Made by a program: the position numbers and the translations under genes
DNA from: Candidatus Aenigmatarchaeota archaeon
Lineage (GTDB): Archaea > Aenigmatarchaeota > Aenigmatarchaeia > CG10238-14
Direction: 5' to 3'
Length of the DNA: 51,283 bases
Assembly: GCA_017610225.1 (NCBI GenBank)
Contig: JAFCCM010000017.1
Location: forward strand, 1 to 51,283
The notes under the pieces: model-generated
Told to the model about the DNA's origin: nothing
Databases searched by the model: none
Seen by the model: the letters and a program-made list of their open reading frames with translations, nothing else
Shown here: in pieces, positions 9,015 through 17,576 of the stretch
Numbering within the stretch: the stretch's first letter is position 1
Layout of the letters: every line of letters starts with the position of its first letter

Positions 9015-10000
9015 TGAAAATAATGATAACGGGTTCAAATGGTTTTATAGGTCATCATTTTGTAGAGCATTTTCTGAAGAATACAGATTGGGAAATTTAT
9101 GCTGTTGATAAATTAACATATGCTGCTTCTGGTTTTGATAGAGTTAAAGATATAAAAGCATTTGATAATAAAAGAGTGAGGTTTTTTACTTTAGATATAA
9201 CTTTGCCTATTTCAGATGGAATTTATAAAGAGTGTAATGGTGTAGATTATATTTTACATCTTGCTGCTGAAACGCATGTAGATAGATCAATAGAAGACCC
9301 TGAACCATTTGTAATGTCTAATGTAGTGGGAACAATGCATATGTTAAATTTTGCTAGAAAATGTAAAAATTTAAAGGCATTTTGCTATTTTGGAACAGAT
9401 GAAGTTTTTGGTCCAGCTCCACAGGGAATAGCATATAAGGAATGGGATAGATACAATTGTACAAATCCATATTCAGCAACAAAAGCTGGAGCAGAACAAT
9501 TATGTTTATCTTATATGAATACTTATAATTTACCTGGTTTTATTATTCATTGTATGAATGTATTTGGAGAAAGACAACACCCAGAAAAATTCATTCCTAT
9601 TTGTATTAGAAAAATTAGAGATAATGATAAGATAATTATACACGGAACGTCTGATAAAAAACAGGCAGGATCTCGTTTTTATATTCACGCTAGAAATGTA
9701 GCTAATGCAATATATTGGTTATTGGATAAACATAAACAGCGAGATATTTATAATATAGTTGGTGAAAAAGAACTTTCTAATTTAGAAGTTGCTCAACTTA
9801 TATCTAAATATATGAATAAAAGTCTTAAATATGAAATTGTTGATTTTCATTCTAGTCGTCCTGGACATGATTTAAGATATGCTTTAGATGGTGAAAAGTT
9901 AGGAAGTATGGGTTATACAATTCCTATGACTGTTTATGATTCTTTAAGGAGCACTGTTAAGTGGACATTAAGACATGAAAAATGGTTGGGGGTAGTATAA
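9014..10000 (+). CDS. NAD-dependent nucleotide-sugar 4,6-dehydratase/epimerase, RmlB-like
   Basis: This is an extended short-chain dehydrogenase. The Rossmann motif TGSNGFIG is at residues 6-13, LAAETHVDRS at 84-92, TDEVFG at 128-133, and the catalytic Tyr and Lys are in YSATK (Y153, K157). ETHVDRSI and TDEVFG are typical of dTDP-glucose 4,6-dehydratase. It would convert an NDP-hexose to the 4-keto-6-deoxy sugar. The ATG at 9014 overlaps the previous stop and follows AGGGG; a TTG one codon upstream is less likely. No RmlA, C or D partner is in this window. Confidence 0.85.
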   Translation: MKIMITGSNGFIGHHFVEHFLKNTDWEIYAVDKLTYAASGFDRVKDIKAFDNKRVRFFTLDITLPISDGIYKECNGVDYILHLAAETHVDRSIEDPEPFVMSNVVGTMHMLNFARKCKNLKAFCYFGTDEVFGPAPQGIAYKEWDRYNCTNPYSATKAGAEQLCLSYMNTYNLPGFIIHCMNVFGERQHPEKFIPICIRKIRDNDKIIIHGTSDKKQAGSRFYIHARNVANAIYWLLDKHKQRDIYNIVGEKELSNLEVAQLISKYMNKSLKYEIVDFHSSRPGHDLRYALDGEKLGSMGYTIPMTVYDSLRSTVKWTLRHEKWLGVV

Positions 10001-10822
10001 ATGAAAATAGACTTTTTTACTTTTGTAGGGCCAAATTCTGCAGATTATGCGGAGTATTTAAAATATACATGTGAAACTTTTTTGAGTGGAAAACATGAAA
10101 TTAATTGGAAATGTATTGAGTCAGTTGGTTCTGATAGATTGCCTAAAGGGTATAAATGTGTTGCAAAGGCTGGAAATATGAACCACAATTCTCTCAATCA
10201 TGGAACTGCTATGAATTTAGCTTTGGAATATATAGAGTCTGATTATGTTGTATTTATAGATTCTGATATGGCTATTGTTTATCCAAATTGGGATGATATT
10301 ATTGTAAAAGAATTGAATGAAAATGATTGCTTTGGTGTTAGTTATGGTCATGCCAAAAAATATAGAGATTTTCCAACGGTTTATTTATTTATGTTTAGAT
10401 CACATATTTTAGATAAGGTAAAATTAGATTTTAGACCAAAAATAAAGAAAGGTGTAGATTCTCCTATCAGATATAATATTGATGAAAGTGAAGCAAAATT
10501 ATTCGGAATGAAAACAGGCAATATAATTAAATGTGATACAGGATGGGAGCTTCCTTTAATTGTTAAGGGGGCTGGGTTTACTAGCAAGTCTATGTCAATG
10601 ATTATGATGGCTTCTAAAAAAGCTCAATTACCTTTTGAAAATGGTAAACATAAAAAATTATGTATGCAAAAACCTGGTCATATGTATGAGTGGCATTATA
10701 ATGGAAAAGTGTTTACTACACACAAACAAGCTAGTCGTGTGCATCCCTTGAAAGGAACTTGGGGAAATGCTTGGAAAAGACGGATTGATTTATATATTAA
10801 GGAGAACATTAATGGCTCATAA
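10001..10822 (+). CDS. GT2-like glycosyltransferase, paralogue of the gene at 11338
   Basis: VVFIDSDMAIV near residue 85 is the GT-A DxD motif, and CDTGWELPLI later resembles the acceptor-binding region. The opening DFFTFVGPNSADYAEYLKYT is shared with the protein at 11338-12153, as is the closing KRRIDLYIKEN. The two paralogues are each followed by a methyltransferase, indicating duplication of a transferase-methylase module. It starts directly after the dehydratase stop. Confidence 0.75.
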   Translation: MKIDFFTFVGPNSADYAEYLKYTCETFLSGKHEINWKCIESVGSDRLPKGYKCVAKAGNMNHNSLNHGTAMNLALEYIESDYVVFIDSDMAIVYPNWDDIIVKELNENDCFGVSYGHAKKYRDFPTVYLFMFRSHILDKVKLDFRPKIKKGVDSPIRYNIDESEAKLFGMKTGNIIKCDTGWELPLIVKGAGFTSKSMSMIMMASKKAQLPFENGKHKKLCMQKPGHMYEWHYNGKVFTTHKQASRVHPLKGTWGNAWKRRIDLYIKENINGS

Positions 10823-11348
10823 AACACAAATAGATTGGTGTTTAAAAATTAAAAAAGAATATCCTGAATATTTTTTTAAAAAAAGAGTATTAGATATTGG
10901 ATCACTTGATATAAATGGAAATAATCGAGATTTATTTAGAAAGTGTGAATATATAGGAATAGATGTTATCGAAGGAAAAAATGTTGATGTTGTATCTATT
11001 GCTCATAAATATGAAAGCGATAAATTATTTGATGTAGTAATGTCAACTAATTCTTTAGAGCATGATATGCATTTTAAATTGACATTAAAAAAAATGGTAG
11101 AATTATTAAAACCAAAAGGATTAATGTTTACTACTTCACCACATATATGGCATGAACATGGAACAAAGAAACTTAAATCCGAAAGCTCTGGAACATCTCA
11201 AATGGAAGGTGAATGGGCAAATTATTATAAGAATATTAATATAGCAGATATTACTGAAACATTAAATATTGAAAAAATATTTTATGAATGTTATGTAGGC
11301 ATTAGTGGCAGAGATTTCAGATTTTGGGGTATTAAAAATGGAACTTGA
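10812..11348 (+). CDS. class I SAM methyltransferase (Methyltransf_11-like), paralogue of the gene at 12707
   Basis: RVLDIGSLDINGNN (about residues 22-35) is SAM motif I. YIGIDVIEGKNVD is the motif II acidic loop, and FDVVMSTNSLEHD the post-II motif. The ATG at 10812 has an AAGGAG site; an in-frame codon 45 bases upstream would lie inside the previous gene and has no site. It is close to the protein at 12707-13240, with 72 bases identical between them. It is likely a sugar or glycan methylase; the acceptor atom is unknown. Confidence 0.8.
   Translation: MAHKTQIDWCLKIKKEYPEYFFKKRVLDIGSLDINGNNRDLFRKCEYIGIDVIEGKNVDVVSIAHKYESDKLFDVVMSTNSLEHDMHFKLTLKKMVELLKPKGLMFTTSPHIWHEHGTKKLKSESSGTSQMEGEWANYYKNINIADITETLNIEKIFYECYVGISGRDFRFWGIKNGT
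10931..11002 (+). repeat. 72-base direct repeat, copy 1 (methyltransferase paralogues)
   Basis: These 72 bases, from the Leu-Phe-Arg codons through the SAM-binding loop, are identical to 12826-12897, while the flanking codons differ at many positions. Exact identity inside otherwise diverged genes suggests recent duplication followed by drift, or gene conversion. Confidence 0.85.
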
Positions 11349-12153
11349 TCTTTTTACTTTTATAACTAGAAATGGGGCTGATTATGCTGAGTATTTAAAA
11401 TATACTTGTGAAAAAAATTTGAGTGGACAACATAAAATAAACTGGAAATATGTTGAATCACTTGATTTAAAAAGACCGCCCAGTGGTTATACCTGTGTGG
11501 GTAAATCTTATGGAGATGGTGAACATAGTTCTATGAAACATGCAATTGCGATAGAAAAAGCATTAGAGTGTATAGAAAGTGATTATGTTCTTTTTGTTGA
11601 TTGTGATGTTGCAGTTCTTTATAAAGGATGGGATAATGTTATTATTAATGAATTAAATAAGAATGATTGTTTTGGTGGAGCAACTTCAGAAAGTAAAAAT
11701 GAATTTGACATTAGTAGATATAAAAAATTTCCAAAGATTAATTTTTTTTCATTTAGATCTGATGTGCTTGATAAGGTTGAGTTAAATTTTAGACCATTTA
11801 GAGAAGGAGTATTTAAAGAAAAAATTCCTCCAAAATATTCAAAATATTTAAATATTAAAAATGAGTATGATATTAGTTATGATATTGGATGGAGATTGCC
11901 TATTATTTTTAAAAGAAATAATTTAAAATATAGTTATATGCCATGTTATTTATGGGAGTCTAAGGAATCAATATTACCACATATGACTGACGAAAAGATT
12001 AAATTAAAAAAAAATAAAAGATCAGAGGAATGGCATTATAAAGGACAATTATTTGCTGCTCATAAAAAGTTCGGGAGAGCCCATGATCTAAATGGAGTTT
12101 GGGGAGATGTTTGGAAAAGAAGGATTGATTCATATATTAAGGAGAATAAGTAA
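11338..12153 (+). CDS. GT2-like glycosyltransferase, paralogue of the gene at 10001
   Basis: It aligns with the gene at 10001 throughout: DLFTFITRNGADYAEYLKYT at the start, VLFVDCDVAVL (DxD) near residue 84, and KRRIDSYIKEN at the end. It lacks the 204-base-spaced insertion pattern of its paralogue and has its own middle segment (KIPPKYSKYLNIK). The chosen ATG overlaps the methyltransferase end by 11 bases; an earlier in-frame ATG gives an N-terminus absent from the paralogue. It probably transfers a related sugar to a different position. Confidence 0.75.
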   Translation: MELDLFTFITRNGADYAEYLKYTCEKNLSGQHKINWKYVESLDLKRPPSGYTCVGKSYGDGEHSSMKHAIAIEKALECIESDYVLFVDCDVAVLYKGWDNVIINELNKNDCFGGATSESKNEFDISRYKKFPKINFFSFRSDVLDKVELNFRPFREGVFKEKIPPKYSKYLNIKNEYDISYDIGWRLPIIFKRNNLKYSYMPCYLWESKESILPHMTDEKIKLKKNKRSEEWHYKGQLFAAHKKFGRAHDLNGVWGDVWKRRIDSYIKENK

Positions 12154-12696
12154 ATGAAAATACCGTTTGGAAAGGATTCTCATGTAAGAATTATTAAAGA
12201 AATAGCATGTGGTTTAAATAGGGCGGGTGTTTTAAACAGATACTTAGAACTTGGTTTTAGTAAGGGAGTTTGTTTTAATGCAGTTAGTCCATTAGCTAAA
12301 GAATCATATGCTGTAGATATTAATAGTAGTTATTTTGGAAAGGATACTGAAAATATTTTTTATTATAGTGGAACTACTACTAATTTTTTAGAAAATCATA
12401 ATAAAAATAAGAAATTTGATTTGGTTTTTATAGATGCAGATCACAAACATGAATCTAGTTTAAATGACTTTAAATTGGTTTTACCTCTTGTAAATGATAA
12501 TGGAATGGTTCTTTTACATGATACATATCCAACATCTGAACTATTAACTACTAAAAGTTACTGTTATAATACTTATAAAACTGCCGATTATATAAGGAGA
12601 AATTATTCTGATGTATGTGAGATATGTACATTACCATTTTATTTTGGTATATCAATTGTGAGAAAATTAAACAGACAATTATTATGGAAGGAATAG
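12154..12696 (+). CDS. class I SAM methyltransferase, Methyltransf_24-like
   Basis: YLELGFSKGVCF near residue 31 is SAM motif I, and DLVFIDADHKHE is the signature of the Methyltransf_24 or catechol-O-methyltransferase-like group (FIDADH, metal-binding Asp). MVLLHDTYP follows as the second acidic site. Related enzymes act in polysaccharide and lipopolysaccharide clusters. It starts right at the previous stop. The protein is unlike the two flanking methyltransferases, so this module brings a second methylation chemistry. Confidence 0.78.
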   Translation: MKIPFGKDSHVRIIKEIACGLNRAGVLNRYLELGFSKGVCFNAVSPLAKESYAVDINSSYFGKDTENIFYYSGTTTNFLENHNKNKKFDLVFIDADHKHESSLNDFKLVLPLVNDNGMVLLHDTYPTSELLTTKSYCYNTYKTADYIRRNYSDVCEICTLPFYFGISIVRKLNRQLLWKE

Positions 12697-12706
12697 GAGT
12701 TAAATT

Positions 12707-13240
12707 ATGTCACATAAAGCACAAAAAGAATGGTGTAAAAAAATTAAAAATGAATATCCAGAATATTTTTTAAAAAAAAGAGTATTAGATATTGGATCTT
12801 TAGATATAAATGGTAATAATAAAGGTTTATTTAGAAAGTGTGAATATATAGGAATAGATGTTATCGAAGGAAAAAATGTTGATGTTGTATCTATTGCACA
12901 TGAATATAAAACAAAAAAATTATTTGATGTGATACTATCAACTAATTCTTTAGAACATGATATGTATTTTAAATTAACATTGAAAAAAATGGTTAATTTA
13001 TTGAACCCGTCAGGATTTATGTTTTTCTCAGCTGGTCATAAATTTAAAGACCATGGAACTTTAGAAAAGAATCCGGGAGATTCTGGAACAACTCAAATGG
13101 GAGATGAATGGGCAAATTATTATAAAAATTTTAATATAAAAGATGTTACTGATTCATTAAATCTTGAAAAAATATTTGTCGAATTTTATTTAGGAATTAA
13201 AGACAAAGATTTAATATTTTGGGGAATAAAAAATAAATGA
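12707..13240 (+). CDS. class I SAM methyltransferase, paralogue of the gene at 10812
   Basis: It shows the same architecture and motifs as the gene at 10812: RVLDIGSLDINGNN, YIGIDVIEGKNVD, STNSLEHDM and GDEWANYYKN. AGGAG precedes the ATG. The two proteins diverge most around residues 100-125 (AGHKFKDHG versus SPHIWHEHG), which is where substrate contacts are expected in this fold. They therefore probably methylate different sugars or positions. Confidence 0.8.
   Translation: MSHKAQKEWCKKIKNEYPEYFLKKRVLDIGSLDINGNNKGLFRKCEYIGIDVIEGKNVDVVSIAHEYKTKKLFDVILSTNSLEHDMYFKLTLKKMVNLLNPSGFMFFSAGHKFKDHGTLEKNPGDSGTTQMGDEWANYYKNFNIKDVTDSLNLEKIFVEFYLGIKDKDLIFWGIKNK
12826..12897 (+). repeat. 72-base direct repeat, copy 2 (methyltransferase paralogues)
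   Basis: Identical to 10931-11002; see that entry. The copies are 1895 bases apart, which approximates one transferase-methylase module. Confidence 0.85.
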
Positions 13241-13857
13241 AAAAAGTTATATACACAGTTATGTTAGGGAAAAAGTATAAACTTAACGAACCAAGATATG
13301 TTAATAAAAATTGGTCTTTTATTTGTTTTACCGATAGAGAAAATCTTGTTAGTAAAAATTGGTCTATTATAAAAGTTAAACATAATGATGCAAAGAAAAA
13401 ATCAAGAGAGATAAAAATAAGATGTGATAAATTTTTAGATTTTGATATTTGTTTATATTTAGATTCCAAGTTTGTAGTTAAATGTGATCTTGATGATTTT
13501 GTAAAAAAATATCTTAAAAATGACATTGCTGTGATGGATCATAACAAATTGAATTGTCCATATAAAGCAATTAAAAAATGTGTTGACCTTAAAATAGATA
13601 AGAAAGATATACTTATGAAGCAATATCGTGCTTATAAAGATGCTGGCCTTCCTGAAAATTTTAGAGTTTGTTCACCTGGAATTATGTTAAGAAAAAATAC
13701 TGATGAAGTTATAAATTTTATGAAAATGTGGTATGAAGAAATTGTAAAATATAGCTATAGAGATATTCCAAGTTTTTCATATATTTTATGGAAAAATCCA
13801 ATCAAATTAAGTTTAATGCCATTTAGAGAGACTTATTTTCAATTTAGGGTCAGTTAG
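13237..13857 (+). CDS. DUF616/TOD1-like glycosyltransferase domain protein
   Basis: KVIYTVMLGKKYKL at the start, WSFICFTDRENL, REIKIRCDKFLDFDICLYLDSKFVV and the later CSPGIMLRKNTDE follow the order of the DUF616 (MUCI70/TOD1) family. That family is classed as GT-A-like, with a YLDSK metal motif standing in for DxD. It is 206 residues, near the minimal domain size. It overlaps the methyltransferase stop by 4 bases. It is likely one more transferase in the same glycan; donor unknown. Confidence 0.65.
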   Translation: MKKVIYTVMLGKKYKLNEPRYVNKNWSFICFTDRENLVSKNWSIIKVKHNDAKKKSREIKIRCDKFLDFDICLYLDSKFVVKCDLDDFVKKYLKNDIAVMDHNKLNCPYKAIKKCVDLKIDKKDILMKQYRAYKDAGLPENFRVCSPGIMLRKNTDEVINFMKMWYEEIVKYSYRDIPSFSYILWKNPIKLSLMPFRETYFQFRVS

Positions 13858-13871
13858 TGGGGGATTAAATA

Positions 13872-14747
13872 ATGTCTAAAATTAGACGAACGTGTAGATC
13901 ATTAAGTGAAGATTTAAACAATAATCCTATTACAATAAAAGAGCAAAAGATTATTAATAAAAAAACAAAAATTTTTACAATTGGAAGTTGTTTTGCTTTA
14001 GAAATTTCAAAGTTTTTGTACCAAGAAAAATATAATATTTGTAATATTGAGTTAGATAAAATAGATAAGCATAGACCACCTAATTTGATTTGGTATAATA
14101 CATACTCTATACTTTATGAATTTGAAAAATTGATCGGTGAATTTAATTATGAAGATATATGGAAAGTTTCTGATGGAAGATATCAAGATCCTTATAGAAA
14201 ATGTATTTTTTCTAAATCAAAAGATAAATTATTATTAATGTTGAAAGAGTTAGATAACTCAATAAGGAACTGTATTATTAATTCAGATGTTCTAATAATT
14301 ACTTTGGGATTAGTTGAGGTTTGGTTTCAATCAAATGGAAAAGCTATATGTGCAGTACCTGGACATCCAAATGGGAAAGGAGGCGGACAAAATTCTAAAT
14401 TTAAATTTACAAATTATGATGATAATTTAGATAACATGAGAAAATGTATGAGTATATTACAAACTATAAATAATAAATGTAAAGTAATCTTAACAACATC
14501 TCCTGTTCCTTTATACTTAACTTTTAGAGATCTTGACCAGTTAGTTGCTAATACAGAAAGTAAGAGTATTTTGAGATCTGTTTGTGGGCAGATTTCTAGA
14601 GAATATGATAATGTAATATATTATCCAGCTTATGAAATGGCTTTAAATTCTAGCAAAAAAGACGTTTTTAAGAAAGACGCTAGACATATTCGATCTACAT
14701 TTGTGTCTAAAATAATGAAACATTTTGAAAAATATTTTATGGAGTAA
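13872..14747 (+). CDS. GSCFA-domain protein (SGNH-like hydrolase/esterase family)
   Basis: FTIGSCFALEISKFL near residues 36-50 contains the family-naming GSCFA motif. ITLGLVEVWF and the later KDARHIRS fit the conserved blocks of the family, which adopts an SGNH/GDSL-like fold with Ser in the first block and Asp-His near the end. GSCFA proteins occur in bacterial polysaccharide loci and are suspected acyl esterases or transferases. Here it may add or remove an acyl group on the glycan. It has no signal peptide, so it is cytoplasmic. Confidence 0.8.
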   Translation: MSKIRRTCRSLSEDLNNNPITIKEQKIINKKTKIFTIGSCFALEISKFLYQEKYNICNIELDKIDKHRPPNLIWYNTYSILYEFEKLIGEFNYEDIWKVSDGRYQDPYRKCIFSKSKDKLLLMLKELDNSIRNCIINSDVLIITLGLVEVWFQSNGKAICAVPGHPNGKGGGQNSKFKFTNYDDNLDNMRKCMSILQTINNKCKVILTTSPVPLYLTFRDLDQLVANTESKSILRSVCGQISREYDNVIYYPAYEMALNSSKKDVFKKDARHIRSTFVSKIMKHFEKYFME

Positions 14748-14753
14748 TAAATA

Positions 14754-15518
14754 ATGAAGGAATTTCAAGAACTATATAAAATAAAAGGATCTGATATAGC
14801 TGTATTTTTGGGGAGCGGTTCATCAATTAATAGAATAACCAATGAACAGTGGGAAAAAATTAGTGAGGTCGATACATGGACAGTTAACAATTGGGTATAT
14901 CATCCCTTCGTACCAAAATTTTATAATCTTGAAGTTAAGGGTATTGATAAAAAGATTATAACAGAAAGATTTTTAGAAAAAGAAGAAGAATATAACAATA
15001 CTCATTTTATTATTGATAAAAGTAAAAAACTTGCGTTGAACAGTATTAGTACACAAAAAAATGTTTATTTATATAATTTAGATATAATGGATGATGTGGA
15101 TACATCTAAACATAATCCTAAAATTAAATATGAGTATAAAGTTAGTAGCGACCCAAACACATTAATTGCACATAATTTATGCTCATCTCTTACATTAATA
15201 TTAGATTTTTTGTGGAGATTTGGATATGAAAAAGTAATTTTCTTTGGTGTAGATATGCATGATTCTAGGTATTTTTGGACCAATCGACCGGAATATGGAA
15301 AAACCCATTGTCAATATAATCACGATCATAAAAAAAATAAAAAAATAGAACAACCTCATACTACTTTTCGCATTAAGGATTTTGTAATATGGTTTTCTGA
15401 AGAATGGATGAGTAAGATTGACTGCAAACTTTTTGTCGGTCATAAAGATACTAAATTATATCCTGATTTAAAATATTTTGATATAGAGAATTTGAAAGGG
15501 GGTAAGTTACATGGATAA
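14754..15518 (+). CDS. DUF115/GT42-like glycosyltransferase
   Basis: AVFLGSGSSINRI at residues 16-28 matches the N-terminal G-x-G-x-S nucleotide loop of GT42/DUF115-type folds. YEKVIFFGVDMHDSRYFW near residue 160 matches the G-[LIV]-D-[FM] motif. The pattern recurs in the next gene and at 20396. GT42 enzymes use CMP-sialic acid, and the CMP-sugar genes start about 1.2 kb downstream, so a CMP-sugar donor is an attractive but unproven inference. Confidence 0.58.
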   Translation: MKEFQELYKIKGSDIAVFLGSGSSINRITNEQWEKISEVDTWTVNNWVYHPFVPKFYNLEVKGIDKKIITERFLEKEEEYNNTHFIIDKSKKLALNSISTQKNVYLYNLDIMDDVDTSKHNPKIKYEYKVSSDPNTLIAHNLCSSLTLILDFLWRFGYEKVIFFGVDMHDSRYFWTNRPEYGKTHCQYNHDHKKNKKIEQPHTTFRIKDFVIWFSEEWMSKIDCKLFVGHKDTKLYPDLKYFDIENLKGGKLHG

Positions 15519-16158
15519 GAGCGAACCTATTGGTATTTTGTTAAAAGGTCCGTCGTTAGAAAAACTTCCAAAAATATACAAAAATTTTAATAATTGTGTT
15601 TTAGTTAATTGGTGGGATAAAGAATTTGAATTATTTGATAATTATATAATTGATAAAAATATTATATTGTACTCTAATGCAGCTAATTTATGGGCAAAGT
15701 ATTCAGAATCTTACACATATACAAATCCAGAGACTTACAAAAGATATAAGGTAGACTCTTTTGGATTTCCTTTTTCTACTACTTATTTTAAAGAAAAACC
15801 GGTAGCAAAGTTTTTAAAGACTATTGAAAAATATGGGGTGACTGATATTCATTCAATACCAAATAAGTATGAAGATGAAACAATGAAAAGACCAAGAAAC
15901 TGTGGAATGAATGCCATACTATATTTTGCTATAGTAATGAAATTTAAAGAAATTTGGATATGTGGTTTAGATTTTTATTCAGGTAAGATCAAGTATGCAA
16001 CTGGTGGGAAAAAAGATAGAGTTATGAAACCTGAGAGAGATAGAATGTTAAGTAGATTTAGCAACTATATGGATAAGTGTAAAGATACTAAATTTAATAT
16101 TGTATCAAATTATGATGATGAATTTTTTACTCAATTCTCAAACGTACATAAATTTTGA
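15511..16158 (+). CDS. GT42-like sialyltransferase-family protein
   Basis: IGILLKGPSLEKLP (residues 7-20) parallels the GNGPSLK loop of Campylobacter Cst-type sialyltransferases. RPRNCGMNAILYFAIVMKF followed by EIWICGLDFYSGKIKYA parallels their TSG-helix and SGIDFY motif. It is the best sialyltransferase-like match of the three related proteins here. GGGGG precedes the ATG, with an 8-base overlap on the previous gene. It would transfer a CMP-activated keto-sugar to a glycan acceptor. The family call is from motif order, not a search. Confidence 0.68.
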   Translation: MDKSEPIGILLKGPSLEKLPKIYKNFNNCVLVNWWDKEFELFDNYIIDKNIILYSNAANLWAKYSESYTYTNPETYKRYKVDSFGFPFSTTYFKEKPVAKFLKTIEKYGVTDIHSIPNKYEDETMKRPRNCGMNAILYFAIVMKFKEIWICGLDFYSGKIKYATGGKKDRVMKPERDRMLSRFSNYMDKCKDTKFNIVSNYDDEFFTQFSNVHKF

Positions 16159-16174
16159 AGGAGGATTAATTTTA

Positions 16175-16729
16175 TTGAAAAATAAAATCAGTTTATTAGC
16201 TAAAAGATATCAGAAATTTATGAGTCTTACTAAGATTAAGAGCAATACAAAAATAATAGATTGTGCGTCTGGTAGAGGATTTGGCAGTAACTTTATTTTA
16301 CAAACGTTTACTCCCAAGAAACTTGTTTGTATTGATATTAGTAGTTCTATGATTGAAGAGTGTAGAATGAGGACTAATGGTAAAGCTGATGAATATATAC
16401 AAACCGACCTGAGAAAATTTGAATGTGATGAACAGTTTGATTATTTTTTTTCTTTAGAAACATTAGAACACTTACCCAAAGAAGATAACATGATAATTTC
16501 AAAGAGAATATCTAATTTAATTAAAGTTGGAGGAAAACTTTTTATATCTGTTCCTGGAAACCCAAAAGATTGTATGAAAAATCCTGATCATTTACAAATG
16601 GTTTCAGAAAAAGTTTTAGTGGATATGTTTGATGTTTTTACTTTAGAAAGTAAAGGTAGATTTATTAAGAGGAAGAAAGAACCAGATTCTTATAATTCAC
16701 TTTATGTATTTATTAAGAAATATAATTAA
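16175..16729 (+). CDS. class I SAM methyltransferase (TTG start)
   Basis: KIIDCASGRGFGSNFI is SAM motif I, LVCIDISSSMIEEC motif II, and FDYFFSLETLEHLP the post-II motif, as in Methyltransf_11/25 proteins. The reading frame extends upstream, but a perfect GAAGGAGG lies ten bases before a TTG at 16175. I chose that as the start; an ATG at 16220 is the alternative. It directly follows the sialyltransferase-like gene and precedes the NeuB-like gene, so it may methylate the keto-sugar or its acceptor. Confidence 0.75.
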   Translation: MKNKISLLAKRYQKFMSLTKIKSNTKIIDCASGRGFGSNFILQTFTPKKLVCIDISSSMIEECRMRTNGKADEYIQTDLRKFECDEQFDYFFSLETLEHLPKEDNMIISKRISNLIKVGGKLFISVPGNPKDCMKNPDHLQMVSEKVLVDMFDVFTLESKGRFIKRKKEPDSYNSLYVFIKKYN

Positions 16730-16745
16730 ATAGAGGGGATATATT

Positions 16746-17570
16746 ATGAATAAAATATTACTAGTGGGAGAGATAGGAATTAATCATAATGGTGATATAA
16801 ATATAGCTAAAAAATTAATTGATGTAGCAGGATTAGCAGGATTAGATTATGTTAAATTTCAAAAGAGATATATTAGTAGTTGTTATACTAAAGATTTTTT
16901 AGATTCTTCAAGAGAAAGTCCTTGGGGAACAACTCAATACGATCAAAAAATGGGCATCGAATTTGAGAAAGAAGAATATACCCTTATTAATAAGTATTCT
17001 AGTGATAAAGGTATTGGTTGGTTTGCTTCTCCTTGGGATATAAAATCAGTAAAGTTTCTATCCAAATTTAAAGTTCCATATATGAAAATAGCAAGTGCTA
17101 GTATTACTAACTTTGAAATTTTAGAAGAAGTTAAGAAAGCAAATATTCCTGTTATAATATCAACTGGCATGTCAACTAAAGAAGAGGTTGATAAGTGTGT
17201 TAATTTTTTTGGTGATCAACTAGAATATATTCTTGCTTGCAAGAGTACATATCCAACATTAGACGAAGATATGAATATGAGATTTATTTCTACTTTAAAA
17301 AGAGAGTACCCAAAACATAAGATTGGAATTTCTAATCATAATGCAGGAATTCAGTTTTGTTTAGGTTCTGTTTTTCTGGGAGTAGAAATGATTGAATTTC
17401 ATATAACCATTGATAGATCTATGTATGGAAGTGATCAGGCAGCATCTATTGAAACTAATGGTATTTTAAAAATTGGAGATCATGTAAGATCATTAGAAAA
17501 AGGTGTTGGAACAGGAGAGTGGACTATAACTCCAGAAGAAAAAAAGATAAGATTAAAGTTGAGAGGGTAA
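16746..17570 (+). CDS. NeuB-like nonulosonic (sialic) acid synthase
   Basis: EIGINHNGD (9-17), YVKFQKR (35-41), FASPWD and MKIASASITN, then EFHITIDRSMYGSDQAAS, follow the NeuB barrel. In that family phosphoenolpyruvate condenses with an N-acylated hexosamine to give a C9 keto-acid. The protein stops after the barrel at 274 residues. The C-terminal SAF/antifreeze domain of usual NeuB (about 340 residues), which helps close the partner active site, is absent. The NeuA-like gene follows at once. Product could be sialic, legionaminic, pseudaminic or another keto-sugar. Confidence 0.82.
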   Translation: MNKILLVGEIGINHNGDINIAKKLIDVAGLAGLDYVKFQKRYISSCYTKDFLDSSRESPWGTTQYDQKMGIEFEKEEYTLINKYSSDKGIGWFASPWDIKSVKFLSKFKVPYMKIASASITNFEILEEVKKANIPVIISTGMSTKEEVDKCVNFFGDQLEYILACKSTYPTLDEDMNMRFISTLKREYPKHKIGISNHNAGIQFCLGSVFLGVEMIEFHITIDRSMYGSDQAASIETNGILKIGDHVRSLEKGVGTGEWTITPEEKKIRLKLRG

Positions 17571-17576
17571 AAGAAT

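Noticed and set aside
13197..13526. 109-residue open frame on the - strand
   Set aside because: It lies antisense to the end of a methyltransferase gene and the start of the DUF616-like gene; it has low-complexity Phe/Leu/Ser composition and no ribosome-binding site.
16746..17570. KDO-8-phosphate or DAHP synthase instead of NeuB
   Set aside because: GINHNGD, VKFQKR and the HITIDR-D-AAS block follow NeuB order, and a NeuA-type gene follows directly.
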